Shown piece by piece: positions 12,141 through 24,400 of a stretch of 64,000 nucleotides of DNA (position 1 is the first letter of the stretch; the number at the start of each line of letters is the position of its first letter). Both the position numbers and the translations under genes were made by a program. The notes under the pieces were generated by a model. It searched no databases. It was not told the DNA's origin and saw only the letters and a program-made list of their open reading frames with translations. The stretch is from Cymodocea nodosa (taxonomy: Eukaryota > Streptophyta > Magnoliopsida > Alismatales > Cymodoceaceae). The DNA lies in contig CM072337.1 in assembly GCA_036874045.1 (NCBI GenBank), forward strand, positions 2,852,001-2,916,000. Direction: 5' to 3'.

Positions 12141-15100
12141 AGGTAATTGGAATTGAGTTTGTTCAAGTGAAATTTCTTAATCTTACTTAAACACTCAAGT
12201 GAAGTGGATGGATGATAAGGCTCCAATATTAGGGAGTTGCTTGCACATAAAATGAGGACACTAGGTCTGATGTTTTGCAATTATTTTCTTTGGAGTTTCA
12301 ACTTACTTTTGTATCTAAGCTATTGAGATATAGGATGAAATGTTGTATCGTGAATATCATGGAGTTCTAGAACATGGTGATCAAATGATGAATTCATTGA
12401 CAGGAATCACTATTCAATGTGTCACTGATCATTTTTAGGAAATTGATTAAAGAACTTATAGACCTTATAAAGATCAGTATGAGCTTAAATACTAGCAAAT
12501 ACCAATGTTCTAGGTGATTTGCTCCATTAATGTGCATTTGGAGCAATGAATTGGGGCATGTAAATGACGACCCAACAATAAAGATAATGTACGGGCATAG
12601 TTACTGCTTATTGCTTAAGCACAACATGATGATAAATACATCCAAGTCTATGTATAAGTTAGCCAATGTCACAGGACATATAGCTAACTAAACTCCAATG
12701 GTCATTAATATAGCTGGACAAATAGCAAGGTGAATGTGCATATCCAAAAAACTAAAAAGGTAGTTAAGTGAATTTCATTGTCTAGAACTCATGGATTTGA
12801 GCCCACTTTGGGAATGAGAAAGTACACCCTATCATCATTAGTGAATAAGTTGACTAGCTCATCTTTGTCAAATGTTGATAAATTGTCCCCTAGGTGGGGG
12901 AAGTCATTTTGGGTAAATGGACTGTCGTAAAAGAATCAAAACTAGGAGGATGTTGAAACCTTGAATGTTCTCCTTTTAAGTGATATATCTGGTAGCTCTG
13001 AAGGTCCACAATCTGAGAGATCAGTCAAATTAAGTCTGAGATCAATGTTGATGGCAAAATTTTTGTCATGGGTTGCATGGTGAGCATACTCCCACAAAGC
13101 TAAATAGCAGAATATTTTGAAAGGGACCTAAAATGAATAAGGGTGTAAGTAACTTGTCTTGTCATCAGTCACATCCTTGATGACATCTTGGGCACAGCAC
13201 TCTTCATAAAACTCACCTGAAATCAGGATTTTAGTTAATTGGCTGAAGTCTCAAAGATTGGGAGCAAATTTTCCCTATGGTAAAAGCCATGATGTATAAG
13301 GGAACCTACACTTTTATAAACGTTTGTAGAAGGCTATCATATTGATGATATAAGAAAAATGAAACATAAATAGCATCATATATTCTAAAGGCACGTAAGT
13401 CCTTTTTATAGCAAGTTAAACAATAACTGGTCTAGTCTACTTGACCATAATGGAATCCTGGTAAGCCTTGAATGGATAATTGACCATATCATTCAGGTTG
13501 ATCTTCCTGGTCAAAAAACTAGTGTAGACATTCGATGTAGGGTGCATCCCCAATGAACTTTGAGAGATGATTAGGAAGTAAGTTGAGATTGGGGAGTTCA
13601 CTGTCGAACCCTCATTCTGCATCATAGATCTTCCACCTCCTAGGCCTAAAATTATTTAAGCTAACTTGCTTGTGTTTGATAAGGTTGGTCATTATGAGAT
13701 CTGGAATGTCTGTAAAATCTAGTCTATGATAAATATTATATAAATGATGGCTGTATTTGATAGTGTGTCCTAAATTTTTGTGGTCTTGCAATATAGCCTT
13801 TTCAACCTGAACAACTATACATCGATTAAGTAGGCTCAAGTAATGTTGAAGCATGGGATCGTTGGGTACCATATCAGTACACCAACATGATCATAGGAAT
13901 TGCCTGGATGGTTGTCTATAGCACTTATTTGTCTATGTATGGTGGAACCAATTAGATCTACCTGGATAGGAGAAAATGTATGCACAATATGTCTATATCG
14001 ACAGAGATGAACAACATTCTTATCTTGATCATCATTGGATGATGATAGCTAAAAAAGAGAAACATATACACATATTGTTTGTTAAAAGAAGAGGGAGATC
14101 CATGCTAAACAAATACCATTGGTGAAATGAAATCAAATAGACAAGGACTGGGAGCTCTATTATAATATTTAATCCTCCACTTCAGGAAAATGGAATGTGT
14201 GGCACTTAACCAAATTTAACAAGAAATAGTGGGAGGAGAAGATGTATTTACCTAGGTGACTTGAAGAAGAACTTACGGTAAGTTTCTCCTAGCACTTAGG
14301 AAAAGGGAGAAAGTAAAGAAAAAACAGCACACTGTTGTCAAAACAATATCTACACACGAAGGAAGTATTTTCTAAGCAATTTTAGATATCACATTCAAAA
14401 GGCACAAATATTTGCAAACTCTTACGACAACCAAAAGTTGTGGAAATCCCTTCTGGTGGCAAAAAAAGGAGGAAATATGGTAGCTACTACATGGATATTT
14501 TAGGAAGCCCACATATGATTAAAAAGGGAGAGGAGACACATATGACAAATATTCACTACAACATCTTAACCAAACGAAGATAGTGTCAATATAAAAAAAG
14601 GAGTACAATAAGGAAGCTACCTACATGGTGCATAGGGTGCATTTATTTCCTTTACAATAGTTCTCTCATATCAGCTAGCTGCTTTAACTTGGTATTAACT
14701 TTATAAAGAACTTATATTAAAAAATAAAAGAAAGATGACAAAACCAACAGTAAATAATGTTACCGATGTAACTGAAAGAGAAAGTGGACGATTGAATTCC
14801 ACCCACATAAAGTAAAACTAATAGTAAGGAATGTTACTTTTGCAAAAGAAAGTTAGGAATGTTATCGATATAGTTGAAAGAGAAAGTGGAAAAATTGAAA
14901 GTCACCTGCAGAAGAAAAAAATGAGGAGGTTAACTTAGAGACCTTCTCTTTTAGGGTTACAGATCTCACTCAATGCTTCCAGGTGTAGCTTAGAAGGATT
15001 TGCTTTTAGAGAATCTTTCCATGGAAACTGCCTTTTTATTCTTTCAAATCTTTGCATTGCCTCTTGTAGCAACCTCACTTGGTGATGAACTTCACTGCCA

Positions 15101-15300
15101 CACCCACAAGGTTGGGTTTATGGTCAAGTGCTTCCTTTGCTGTCAAGTGTTGGTGGCCCTCACCCATGCCAATAATCATCATTGGTTTGCTCCCTCACAT
15201 CACTCATTGCAAGAAGATTGCACTTCTCTCTAGTTATAACTCTACCAACATTGTTGATACAATCATCTTTGATGTGCATGTTCAAAGCAAAGAGTGTTCA
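12141..15300 (-). other. Unrecognised decayed coding-like DNA
   Basis: The minus strand holds several open segments interrupted by stops and frameshifts. Examples are 13872-13612 and 13625-13437, stretches reading EECCAQDVIKDVTDDKTSY near 13190 and LWEYAHHATHDKNFAIN near 13070, and FTNDDRVYFLIPKVGS near 12820. Amino-acid use looks protein-like, but I cannot place the family. It may be a degenerate transposon gene or a pseudogene. On the plus strand, 15000-15233 is open but unrecognised. Confidence 0.3.
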
Positions 15301-15602
15301 TTATGATGATCAGGGTTAACAATTTTTGGTGTTCGTTGAATGACTTATGTTTGTTTGGCAAAAGTTTGAGTTAAGTTTGGCTTGATTAAAAATGTATCAA
15401 GTTGAACATAATTTTAGTCTTGCTTAAATAAATTAAAGTCAAGTTTGAACGTTGTTAATTTAATTTTTTAAATTTGATTAAGGCTCACTTAAATTTTTTT
15501 TTTTTTGAAATTTCTAATACATATTAGTTTGTATGTTTTTTAAAATACTTTCTATGTGATATCTCTTGATAAATTATTGACCAAATTCACTATTGTTTTA
15601 TA

Positions 15603-15630
15603 TATGTATGTATGTATACATACATACATA
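15603..15630. repeat. Perfect 28-bp palindrome (TATG)n/(CATA)n
   Basis: Three TATG units, then TA, then mirrored CATA units, form a self-complementary 28-mer that can extrude as a cruciform. It is a simple-sequence origin, not a known regulatory site. Confidence 0.9.
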
Positions 15631-16274
15631 GATGTAATGAGGATTTATAAAAGGATATCTGGACAAGGTTGAAGAATTCAATATATATTATCTTCCATAA
15701 TCTCATCTATCTCATACACTAATATACCGCTAATCATTAGCTCTGTGATTCTAGTTGTTGAACAACTTATTTTCAGCTGGATAAAGTTATACTCCATAAA
15801 GGCTCAAGATCATCTTGAATATAAATGAACTAAATCTGAACATAATTTTAAGCTCATTTAAATAAACAAGTCTAGCTTGAAGATTATTGGTTCAGTTTAT
15901 TCAGTTTCAATGGTGGCATTTGAAATTATTTTTTGTATTTCAATAGAAGTATTTTTTTAAAAAAAAAAAAGTTCCAAACATGTGGTTTTGGACAACCTTT
16001 TTAAAAAGTGAATTGATTTTTCTGAAGTAGGAGGGTTTTTGGAAAAGCTGTAAAATGTATTTTCACTGTAGAAGTGGGCTTTTTCTGATAAATTTGTAAT
16101 TCAAAAAGTCAGCATAGCCTGTCTTCTTGTTCTTGTATTTGATAATGTTAGTGATTTATAAATGTGGGGAATATACTAAGTTGAATTTGGGTTCTTTATG
16201 AATTTGCTTGCGTAAATGAATCTAGCATATTTTTCTGTACTGTACGTAACACTTTTGGTTTCAAGCCGACAGAA

Positions 16275-16460
16275 CAGCCTCTGCAGTTAAGCTTTCATCT
16301 TCTTTTATCCTAGATTTCTCTCCCAAATTGGAGTGGCAGCCTCTGCAGTTAAGCTTTCATCTTCTTTTATCCTAGATTTCTCTCCCAAATTGGAGTGGCA
16401 GCCTCTGCAGTTAAGCTTTCATCTTCTTTTATCCTAGATTTCTCTCCCAAATTGGAGTGT
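16275..16460. repeat. 3 x 62 bp exact tandem repeat
   Basis: Units start at 16275, 16337 and 16399 (CAGCCTCTGCAGTTAAGC...). All three appear identical up to GGAGTG. Each unit contains CTTCTTTTATCCTAG, a polypyrimidine tract followed by AG like a splice acceptor. It is not within a gene I can define. Confidence 0.9.
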
Positions 16461-18363
16461 ATCACCACCTTTTAAATTGGTACGTGTTTTTGTTTTGAAA
16501 TGCAAGAATATATATCGTAGCATGCTACCGCATTCATATAATGTAAATTGGAAATTTCTTGTTATCTACTGGTTGATATCTTGGTTTTCATATGTCCACG
16601 TTTATGGTGGTGCTATATTATATGCTTGATTCCCTTCCCTGTATGTGTTTGAAACTTGGAGGACCACACCATGTTAGTTCTCATTTTGGAGAGTATCATG
16701 GCTTGAAATGCCCAATGGACACTCGTTTTCCCGTTGGTCTCTGAGTCGTTTTGTACAATTGTGTTCCATCATTGTTAGACCGGTTACACTGCACTTTGAG
16801 TTGGCTTGTTTTGGAAGATCTGCACTTTGAGTATATGCTTGGGATAAAATAATATGGAGTTCTCTTTCTGAAGGACTTTTTAAAGCGTGGATTATACTGT
16901 TATTCTATGAACTACACAGTGTACTCTGGTTTCAGTCCCAGATGACGGCTGCCTGACCTCATATTCACCATTAAACGTTTCTCTTTTGGTTGCACCTAGA
17001 GATGTATCTTATTGATAGTGAATAATGTTTATCATATTATTAATGTAAGTTTGAGTTTTTAGGTTTCGTATTTACAGTTAAATTTATTATCTCAGTATTA
17101 AAAAAAAATTTCTTTTGACTTTTGGTTGGTGACTACCCACGGTCTTCATGTTGGGCTCACCTACCCATGGTGTGAGCACCTACTCCGCTGGAACATGTTT
17201 ATCCTTCGAAATGCCCATTAATTTTCTTGTAACGTTGATCTACTTGGGCTTGAATCTAGAGTTCTTTCCTTATTATATCTCAATCAGGATGGACCCAACT
17301 ATGTTATTTTGTTTTACCATTATTGAGATTGAGTTGTTTTCATTCCAATTGCTGCTATGAAATTGTACTTGAAATAAAGGACTAGTTCGACTCTTTGCAT
17401 CAAAAAGGACCACCTTCAATTTTCCATTTTCCATTCCCATTTTACTCTTTGACAAAACCACCATTTCTCTTCCTCACTCCCCCCAAGCTCATGGGAGAAG
17501 AAATGAAAATGGTGGTTTTTCTAAATAAATTTATGGTAAGGGCGAGTGGCACAAGTGGAGGAGGTTTGGGTTTTGGTGAAGTGTGGTGGGAAATAAAGGT
17601 CACCACCCATTGCTCTCTCATTTAACCACAAGAATATCATGGCTATGGTTTTAAATTTTTATAATAAAGTATTGGGTACTTACAGTCAGAAGAAGTATCG
17701 TAAATACTCATCTTATGGTTAATATATATTAATTTAAAATTTTTCAATGATATATTTTGTTTTTGTGAATACTTATTTAATTTTAGCTATTGACAGATTT
17801 TAAGTTTTATCGAAACCACAAGACGAGTACATGTAATACTTTTAATTGTGAATTCTACGGTAACATTAAATTCTTTTTAAAAAAAAAAAACGTAAAATAA
17901 TATTCTATTCAAAATTTTAGGAGATATTTTTATTTTTTTAGAAATGTTTAAAATAGCAATTTTCCATGATTGAAGGAATTACGTTGTCTTCTCCTCCACT
18001 CCTCATATCATATCATGTCGAAACTTCGGTTTTCGTCGTCTGCATAAATTAGAATGGTAGAAAAAAAAAAAGTTTTGAATTTAAATCCAGATAAAAATAT
18101 AACTATTATATAAATGTCACCAAGATTAAATTCTATTAACTTCAATGGTATTCGAAACTCTGACTAATGTTCGAATTCTGGTATATATAAAAATTACTAA
18201 CATTAAAAAAATAAATAAATACTAAGTTTAAATTTAAGAAAATTATTATTATTATCAGGAAACGAAAGGAACACGGAAAGCCCTGATTCTCCGAGCGGCA
18301 ACAGAAACCGGAAGCTTCGTTTGATTTGACCCCTTTCTCCTTCTTCTTCTCCTTCTTCTTCTA

Positions 18364-18404
18364 CTTCTTCTTCTTCCACCCCATCTCATCGGAAGAAGAA
18401 GAAG
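18364..18404 (+). promoter_or_regulatory. Triplet-repeat hairpin in the leader of the epimerase gene
   Basis: CTTCTTCTTCTTCC (18364-18377) and GGAAGAAGAAGAAG (18391-18404) are perfectly complementary 14-nt arms around a 13-nt loop. They end 44 bp before the start codon. A CTT-rich tract (18329-18377) precedes it, a common plant 5' UTR feature. If the transcript starts upstream, this forms a stable leader hairpin. Confidence 0.6.
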
Positions 18405-18447
18405 AGGAAATAGAAGCCTTCGTTGGTTGGAGGAAGTGAAGCGTAGG

Positions 18448-21400
18448 ATGGCGGGACAGAAAGCCAAGATCGCTCCGTCGATGTTATCGTCGGACTTCGC
18501 CAACCTCGCATCGGAGGCGGAGCGTATGATCCAGTGCGGAGCAGACTGGCTCCACATGGACATCATGGTACCCCCCCTTAACCCTCAACATCTTCCAAAT
18601 TTCCAAGTTGTCACCGCATCTAGTCGTTTTCGGATCAAAGAAGGCTCTGGTTGACTGATGATCTTTCTATTTTTCTATTGCTATTGGCCAGTCTCTGTTT
18701 CTCTGTGCTTAAGTAGAATCTGGGGATTCCGTAGGGGATTAAAGATTGAAAAGTGGGTTCCAAGTTGTTTGTGCGACTGTACGAACTACTGGAACTGGAG
18801 GGGGGAGGGGGCGGAGAACCACTTGGGTTGTTTTGTTCTCCTTTTTTGCTGGATTAGCATTTTACGTTAATTCGATGGACTAGTTATCCTCAAGATTTGT
18901 TATTTTTTAAAATGTACGTTCTGTAAAAAACTATGATTTAGATTTTAGGATTTAGCTTGTTTCAATTTTGCATGGTTGTCCAACTTGTGATAGAATGAAA
19001 TGAAACGGAATGCTTTCGGGAATACTCGTAATGTATGCAGTGGCGGAGGCAGAAAATTTTCTATTGTGGGGATAATATATAAAAAATCAAATCTATTATT
19101 TTAGATCACAATTTTTAGATATATTTTATTCTTTTATATAGATATATATATTGCTATTAAATTTTCAAAAAGAAAAATTAATAATATTGTTAGTCAATAT
19201 ATAAGGTAATCTTTATTTGTTAAAAATTAACTTTAAGACAGAATATGTTTACTTTTTTTTCTCTAAAATTTAATGGCCAATATTTTAAAATTAGTGGTGA
19301 ACATTTAGACCTTTAGATCAACAATTGATAATTATTTAATAGAAGTGAAAATTTTGCCACAAATTTATAGGTATGTGGTAACAGTATTTATAAAACTATT
19401 TGTTTCCTCTTTTTCTTTTATTTGCAAAAAAGGTCCCTAGGGCTTTATTAGAAGAAGATTAAGTTGTATAAATTATACTATTTGAAAAATCAAATAGAGA
19501 AGAAATCCTTAAAAAGAGGCAAAGAGCTGATAATACTTTAACAATCCATGACACTAGAAAAAGAATTGTTTTGCATTTGAGATGTGTTTTATTTTTAAAA
19601 ATTTCAATTTCAGTTAGTGTTGAATCTAAATATAGGAATAAAATATTAGATCTTTGATTTTATCTTCAAAATTTTAAATATTTTTTATTAAAACTAGATT
19701 TATTTGAAGTACATACATTGTATACTTACTATTGTACATTAAAGAAAATTTAATGGGCTTGTTTTCACTTTTTTAGTGGAAAAAAACTACTTCCTTTTCT
19801 CTACTTGTTAATCAAGTTAATATAATTTTGGTCATCAATCAAATAAATAACTTAATTTGTAAGCAGGTCTTTAAAGGTCATTGGTTTTAACTTATGCAAA
19901 TTGATATATTCTTGATTAAAGATCTTCCAAGGAACTTGAGTTAAAATAAAAAGGTAAGGTAAATTTTTTAGGATTTTTAAAAAATTATTTACCAAAAATC
20001 ATACATGATATGAAATTTAAGATAGTTTGATATAAAATTATTATAAGAATAATTTTCCAAAGCTTGGGTAGAAGCTTTGGAAAGAAAAGGAGTACCTATA
20101 AGATATACTGATATTCTAAAAGAAATATATGAAAGAGTATTTATTAGTCTTAAAACTATAGGAACAAAACTAAAGAATTTCTAATAGATAAAGGTTTACA
20201 CTAAGGACCCTCTTTATGTCTATATTTATTTTACTTATGGATGAAAGAACTAAGAAAATTCACGGAGAAATACCCTAGTGTATGTTATTTGCTAATGGCA
20301 TAGTTTTGTTTGACAAAAGTAAGATAGTAATTAGTTTTAAATTAGAATAATGGAGAAATACTTTAGAGTCTAAATAATTTAGATTGAATAGGTCAAAAAC
20401 CTGAATATATAAATATAGGTTTAGCAAAACCAGGAATAATGATGAGATAATACAATTAAATGGTCATGAGATTCATACAAATAAGACTTTTAAGTACTCG
20501 GAATTTATGACAAATGGTAATAGGAAAATTATAGAGAATGCCATTCATAGGATTAAATTAGGATGGATGAAGTGGAAATGTTTTTGGAGTGTTAGATGAT
20601 AAGAGAATACCCTTAAAATTAAAAGAAAATTTCTATAAAATTGTTATTGACCTGAATATATTTTATGGTGTGGAATGTTTAATTCTAAAGCATGATCATA
20701 TAGAAAAGCTAGTGTTGTAGGGATGTAAATGCTTATATGGATGGGTGGTAATACTATAAGGGATTAACTAAAAAATGATTAAGAATAGAGTAGAAGTTAC
20801 ACTAATTGAAGGGTAGATAAAATAAAGTTGACTTAGATGGTTTGTATATATCTTTAAGAGGCTAAAGGATGCTTTAGTTAGGATAGGAGTATTAATTAGC
20901 GTAGAAGAAAATAAAAGAAGTAGGTGAAGGTTTAAAACTACTTAGTTAGGAATTGTAAGAAAAATTTAAATTTATGTTATTTAATTAAATATTTGACTAA
21001 ACATAGAAATACATGGAAGAAATGAATTCATATGGTTGATCTCACATAATCAGATTATGACTTGAAATGCTATTGTTGATGTTTAACAATTAGGGGGTTA
21101 AAATGTAACTAAAAATTATATAATGTAAAATAATCATGTACAATATATTTAATGTTAAGAATAAAAGTTCCAATGTATAAATAGTAAATAGTCTACATAT
21201 TTAACCAACAAAATAATGGAAGAACATTAGAAAACCCTAAGAGTAGTAGCCCAAGATTGAGTGGTGCAATTGTTAGACATCAAGATAATTGCACTTTTTT
21301 TAGAGGAATCTATGGAATGACATATTGGGATGGGTGTTAAGTAAGGGTAGCAATTATTTTTGTTGGCTTTTCATATCCAAGTTTATACGTGTGACTTCAA

Positions 21401-24400
21401 ATAAAGACTCATACTTAACCTAGTTTTTTCAAGATAATGGTCTAGTTCCTAGTCTCAAGTCTAATAGGTACTCCAACAATACTTTTTTATTACTTATAAA
21501 TTTAATAAAATTATATATAAATATGAAAATTAAAGATATTTACTTAACTCTAGCAATCAAATTTTATGCTAAAAAATATTAGCTACTATTATTTGTATAT
21601 ATGTGTGTGTGTAATAGTAAATAATATATGATTTTATGACTTTTTGGTGGGGACTTAAAGCCCCCCTAAGCACCCCCTTCTTGCGCACACCTGTATCCAC
21701 CCTAGAATGTACGTCAATCTAATCATAATATACTGCATTTATCCTCAAAATTCCTTCATATATTAGGCCATGGGGTTGAATATTAAAGTATTGTTACTCC
21801 ATATTCATATTGTTATCCTATGCAAATAGTGTTTGATCCATATTCTAATGTTGAATGCAAACCTTTATTATAAGCCATGTCCTATTAAGATTAATTTAGA
21901 TAAGCTAGTTACCCTGAAAGATTTAGAGTTCTACAGGCTCTTTTTTAAATTAGCATGGTGGAATCAATGCTTTGTTGCTTGCTTTCTAAAAATTCTTTCA
22001 TGAACAAAATAGAAATACATGGTCTACAATTCATAATCCATCAGCAATCATGCAACAGACTACAATTGGCAGAATTCTTTTGGAAAAATATAGTACTCAT
22101 GCTAAATCCATATAAATTATTTCACCATATTCTTATTTTTTTACATCATGTAGCAATCACTTTATACCAGAACCATTGACTTTTTTCACCAAATTTTTGT
22201 AGGATGGGTAAGTCATGCTGAGATTCTCCTTCATAAGATCCGTTCAGAAGTTCCAGCCATGCAATATGCATATTCTCATGCTTGGTTGTCTTTCTCCCTT
22301 TACTTGATGACTTGTAGCAAATTATTCATTCTATTCCAGACTTCATGCTCAAGCGGTAGAAATTAAAATACGTGATTATTGATTTTTCGTATATAGAAAA
22401 CTGTAGTAGACAACTACAGAGGTTGATTTGCTGATTGCTTCACTGGTCATGTTTGCTAAAACATTCTATCTACCTTGCCACTTCTTTTCTCCTTTTCTGG
22501 CATCACTTCATTTGAGAAGCTTGACCAATGGTAACCGGTATTCCATGTGCAACTACCCACTTGATCAAGTCAGATCAATGCCATTTTCTCTGGAACAGGA
22601 GTATGAGAAACCTTGAATTTAACCAACTAGATCCTTTTGAGTTGTGTGAGGTCCAAATATTTCTAGCTCTAGAATTCTTCCCTACACTTTGAGCAAGAAT
22701 AATGTCTTACAATATTAATAATGAAATTATATATTATATATATCATAAGGGAATCTTCCTTCCTCATTAATCATCATGACCTTTATGTAGATCTCTATAA
22801 ATTTTGTATATAATAATAATTTTTATTCTCATATTCTAATTCAATCACTTACAATCTTCTCTCTTACCACTTTTAGCTACTTTTCACATCTTTATTTATT
22901 CACTTCAATTATTTCACAATTTATGCTTATTTGTGGACTTACCAAATATTTTATTTCATATGATACATAAAAAAAATGAAATGAAATGAGAAAAAGAGAC
23001 TTTTTGCAATTTTGCTATATACTTTGATATGTATGCATAATTTAACTAGTCAATTAATTTTTAGTATATATTACGTTTCAGTAGTGTAACACTTTTTAGT
23101 ATATATAGTGTTGAAAGTTCATCTCAAAACTTTGATTTTGAGATAAACTTTCAATATGGTATTAGAGCTAAAGAGAGAATGTCACAAGCGTAGAGGAGCG
23201 TTAGAGTTAATAGTCTTACATTGATAAAAAATGTAGTAAAACCTAGGCCTTATAATGTAGTGTCCCATTCTCTTACTACTAATTAATTTTGGGACGAACT
23301 TTTAACATATACTTTGATATGTAAGTATATATTTAATGGAAAGAAAAAGATGTTTTGGTCGGATCTCTGAAACAGGTCATTTTTAAGCAGTGGAATCACT
23401 GTATTGTTCAATACGGATGGAATTTCAGTGGAATTTCACAATATGCTGGCAAAATGCATGGAGGGTGAGCTGGTTCTCTGATCTATTGCAAGCCTAAAGT
23501 GTTTTCTTCTGGTTTAAAACTGCAACAAGGACTTTGACCTCTGAAATCACTCTAATCTTCTTAAATCTTCTCCGAAGCTTGTGCAAGGCATGCTTTTTCC
23601 ATTCCCCTCCTTTTTAAGATTAAATCTTGGTTTTTTATGTTAAATTTAATATTATTTTCACTAGTTACACATATTTTTGCAATTTACGAATTTTTCATGT
23701 TTTAATTTCTGATTTCCGAAATTTTCATTTTTATGGATTTAGCCTTGGATAGGCTAGATCCAAGGTTATCCAAGACGGATACATATTTTTTTAACAATTT
23801 TAAAATTTTCAGATATTTTTTCTTTATTCATTGTATATTTTTGGTAGTAGATGACATTCATTAGATCTTTTACATTTTAAGTTGGATCTAAAATAATTTT
23901 GCTAAGTTTGAGAATTTTTTTTGTAATATCTGATTTTCCGTTGATTATTTTTCTTTTTCTGTAATGTTTTTTTTTCAGATATTTATAGCTGAGATTTAAT
24001 GGATTTAGCCCATGATGTGTTAAATCTAAGGTTATTTGGATTAAATAGGTATTTTTTGTTAAAATATTAAATTTTTTGAATTTCTATATGGATTTTCAGA
24101 AATACTGAACTTTTAGGTGAAATTCATTACACATTGTCAATGTTAGGAACATACGTCTTGATCTTAAACAATCATTAACCACAATACAAGGAGATTGTAA
24201 ATTTCATGGTGTATTGTGATGGATGTACAATTTTTCTGAAGTTCATCAATGTCTCCAACTGTCAGGGATCAAAAGTATTTGTATGAATTGATTTTAGATG
24301 TGATTAAAGACATGAGCATGTTAGATGTTGTCTAAGTGGTTACTGGTTACTAACAATAATAGTAATTTTACGAAGGTTGGAGAGACAATCATGGAAAAAT

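Larger units (their letters stand above)
15301..18260. other. Intergenic DNA upstream of the epimerase gene
   Basis: No gene is supported. It contains a perfect palindrome at 15603-15630, homopolymer A/T tracts, the 62-bp tandem repeat at 16275-16460, and weak inverted arms (AAAACCACCATTT near 17454, AAATGGTGGTTTTT near 17507). Confidence 0.5.
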
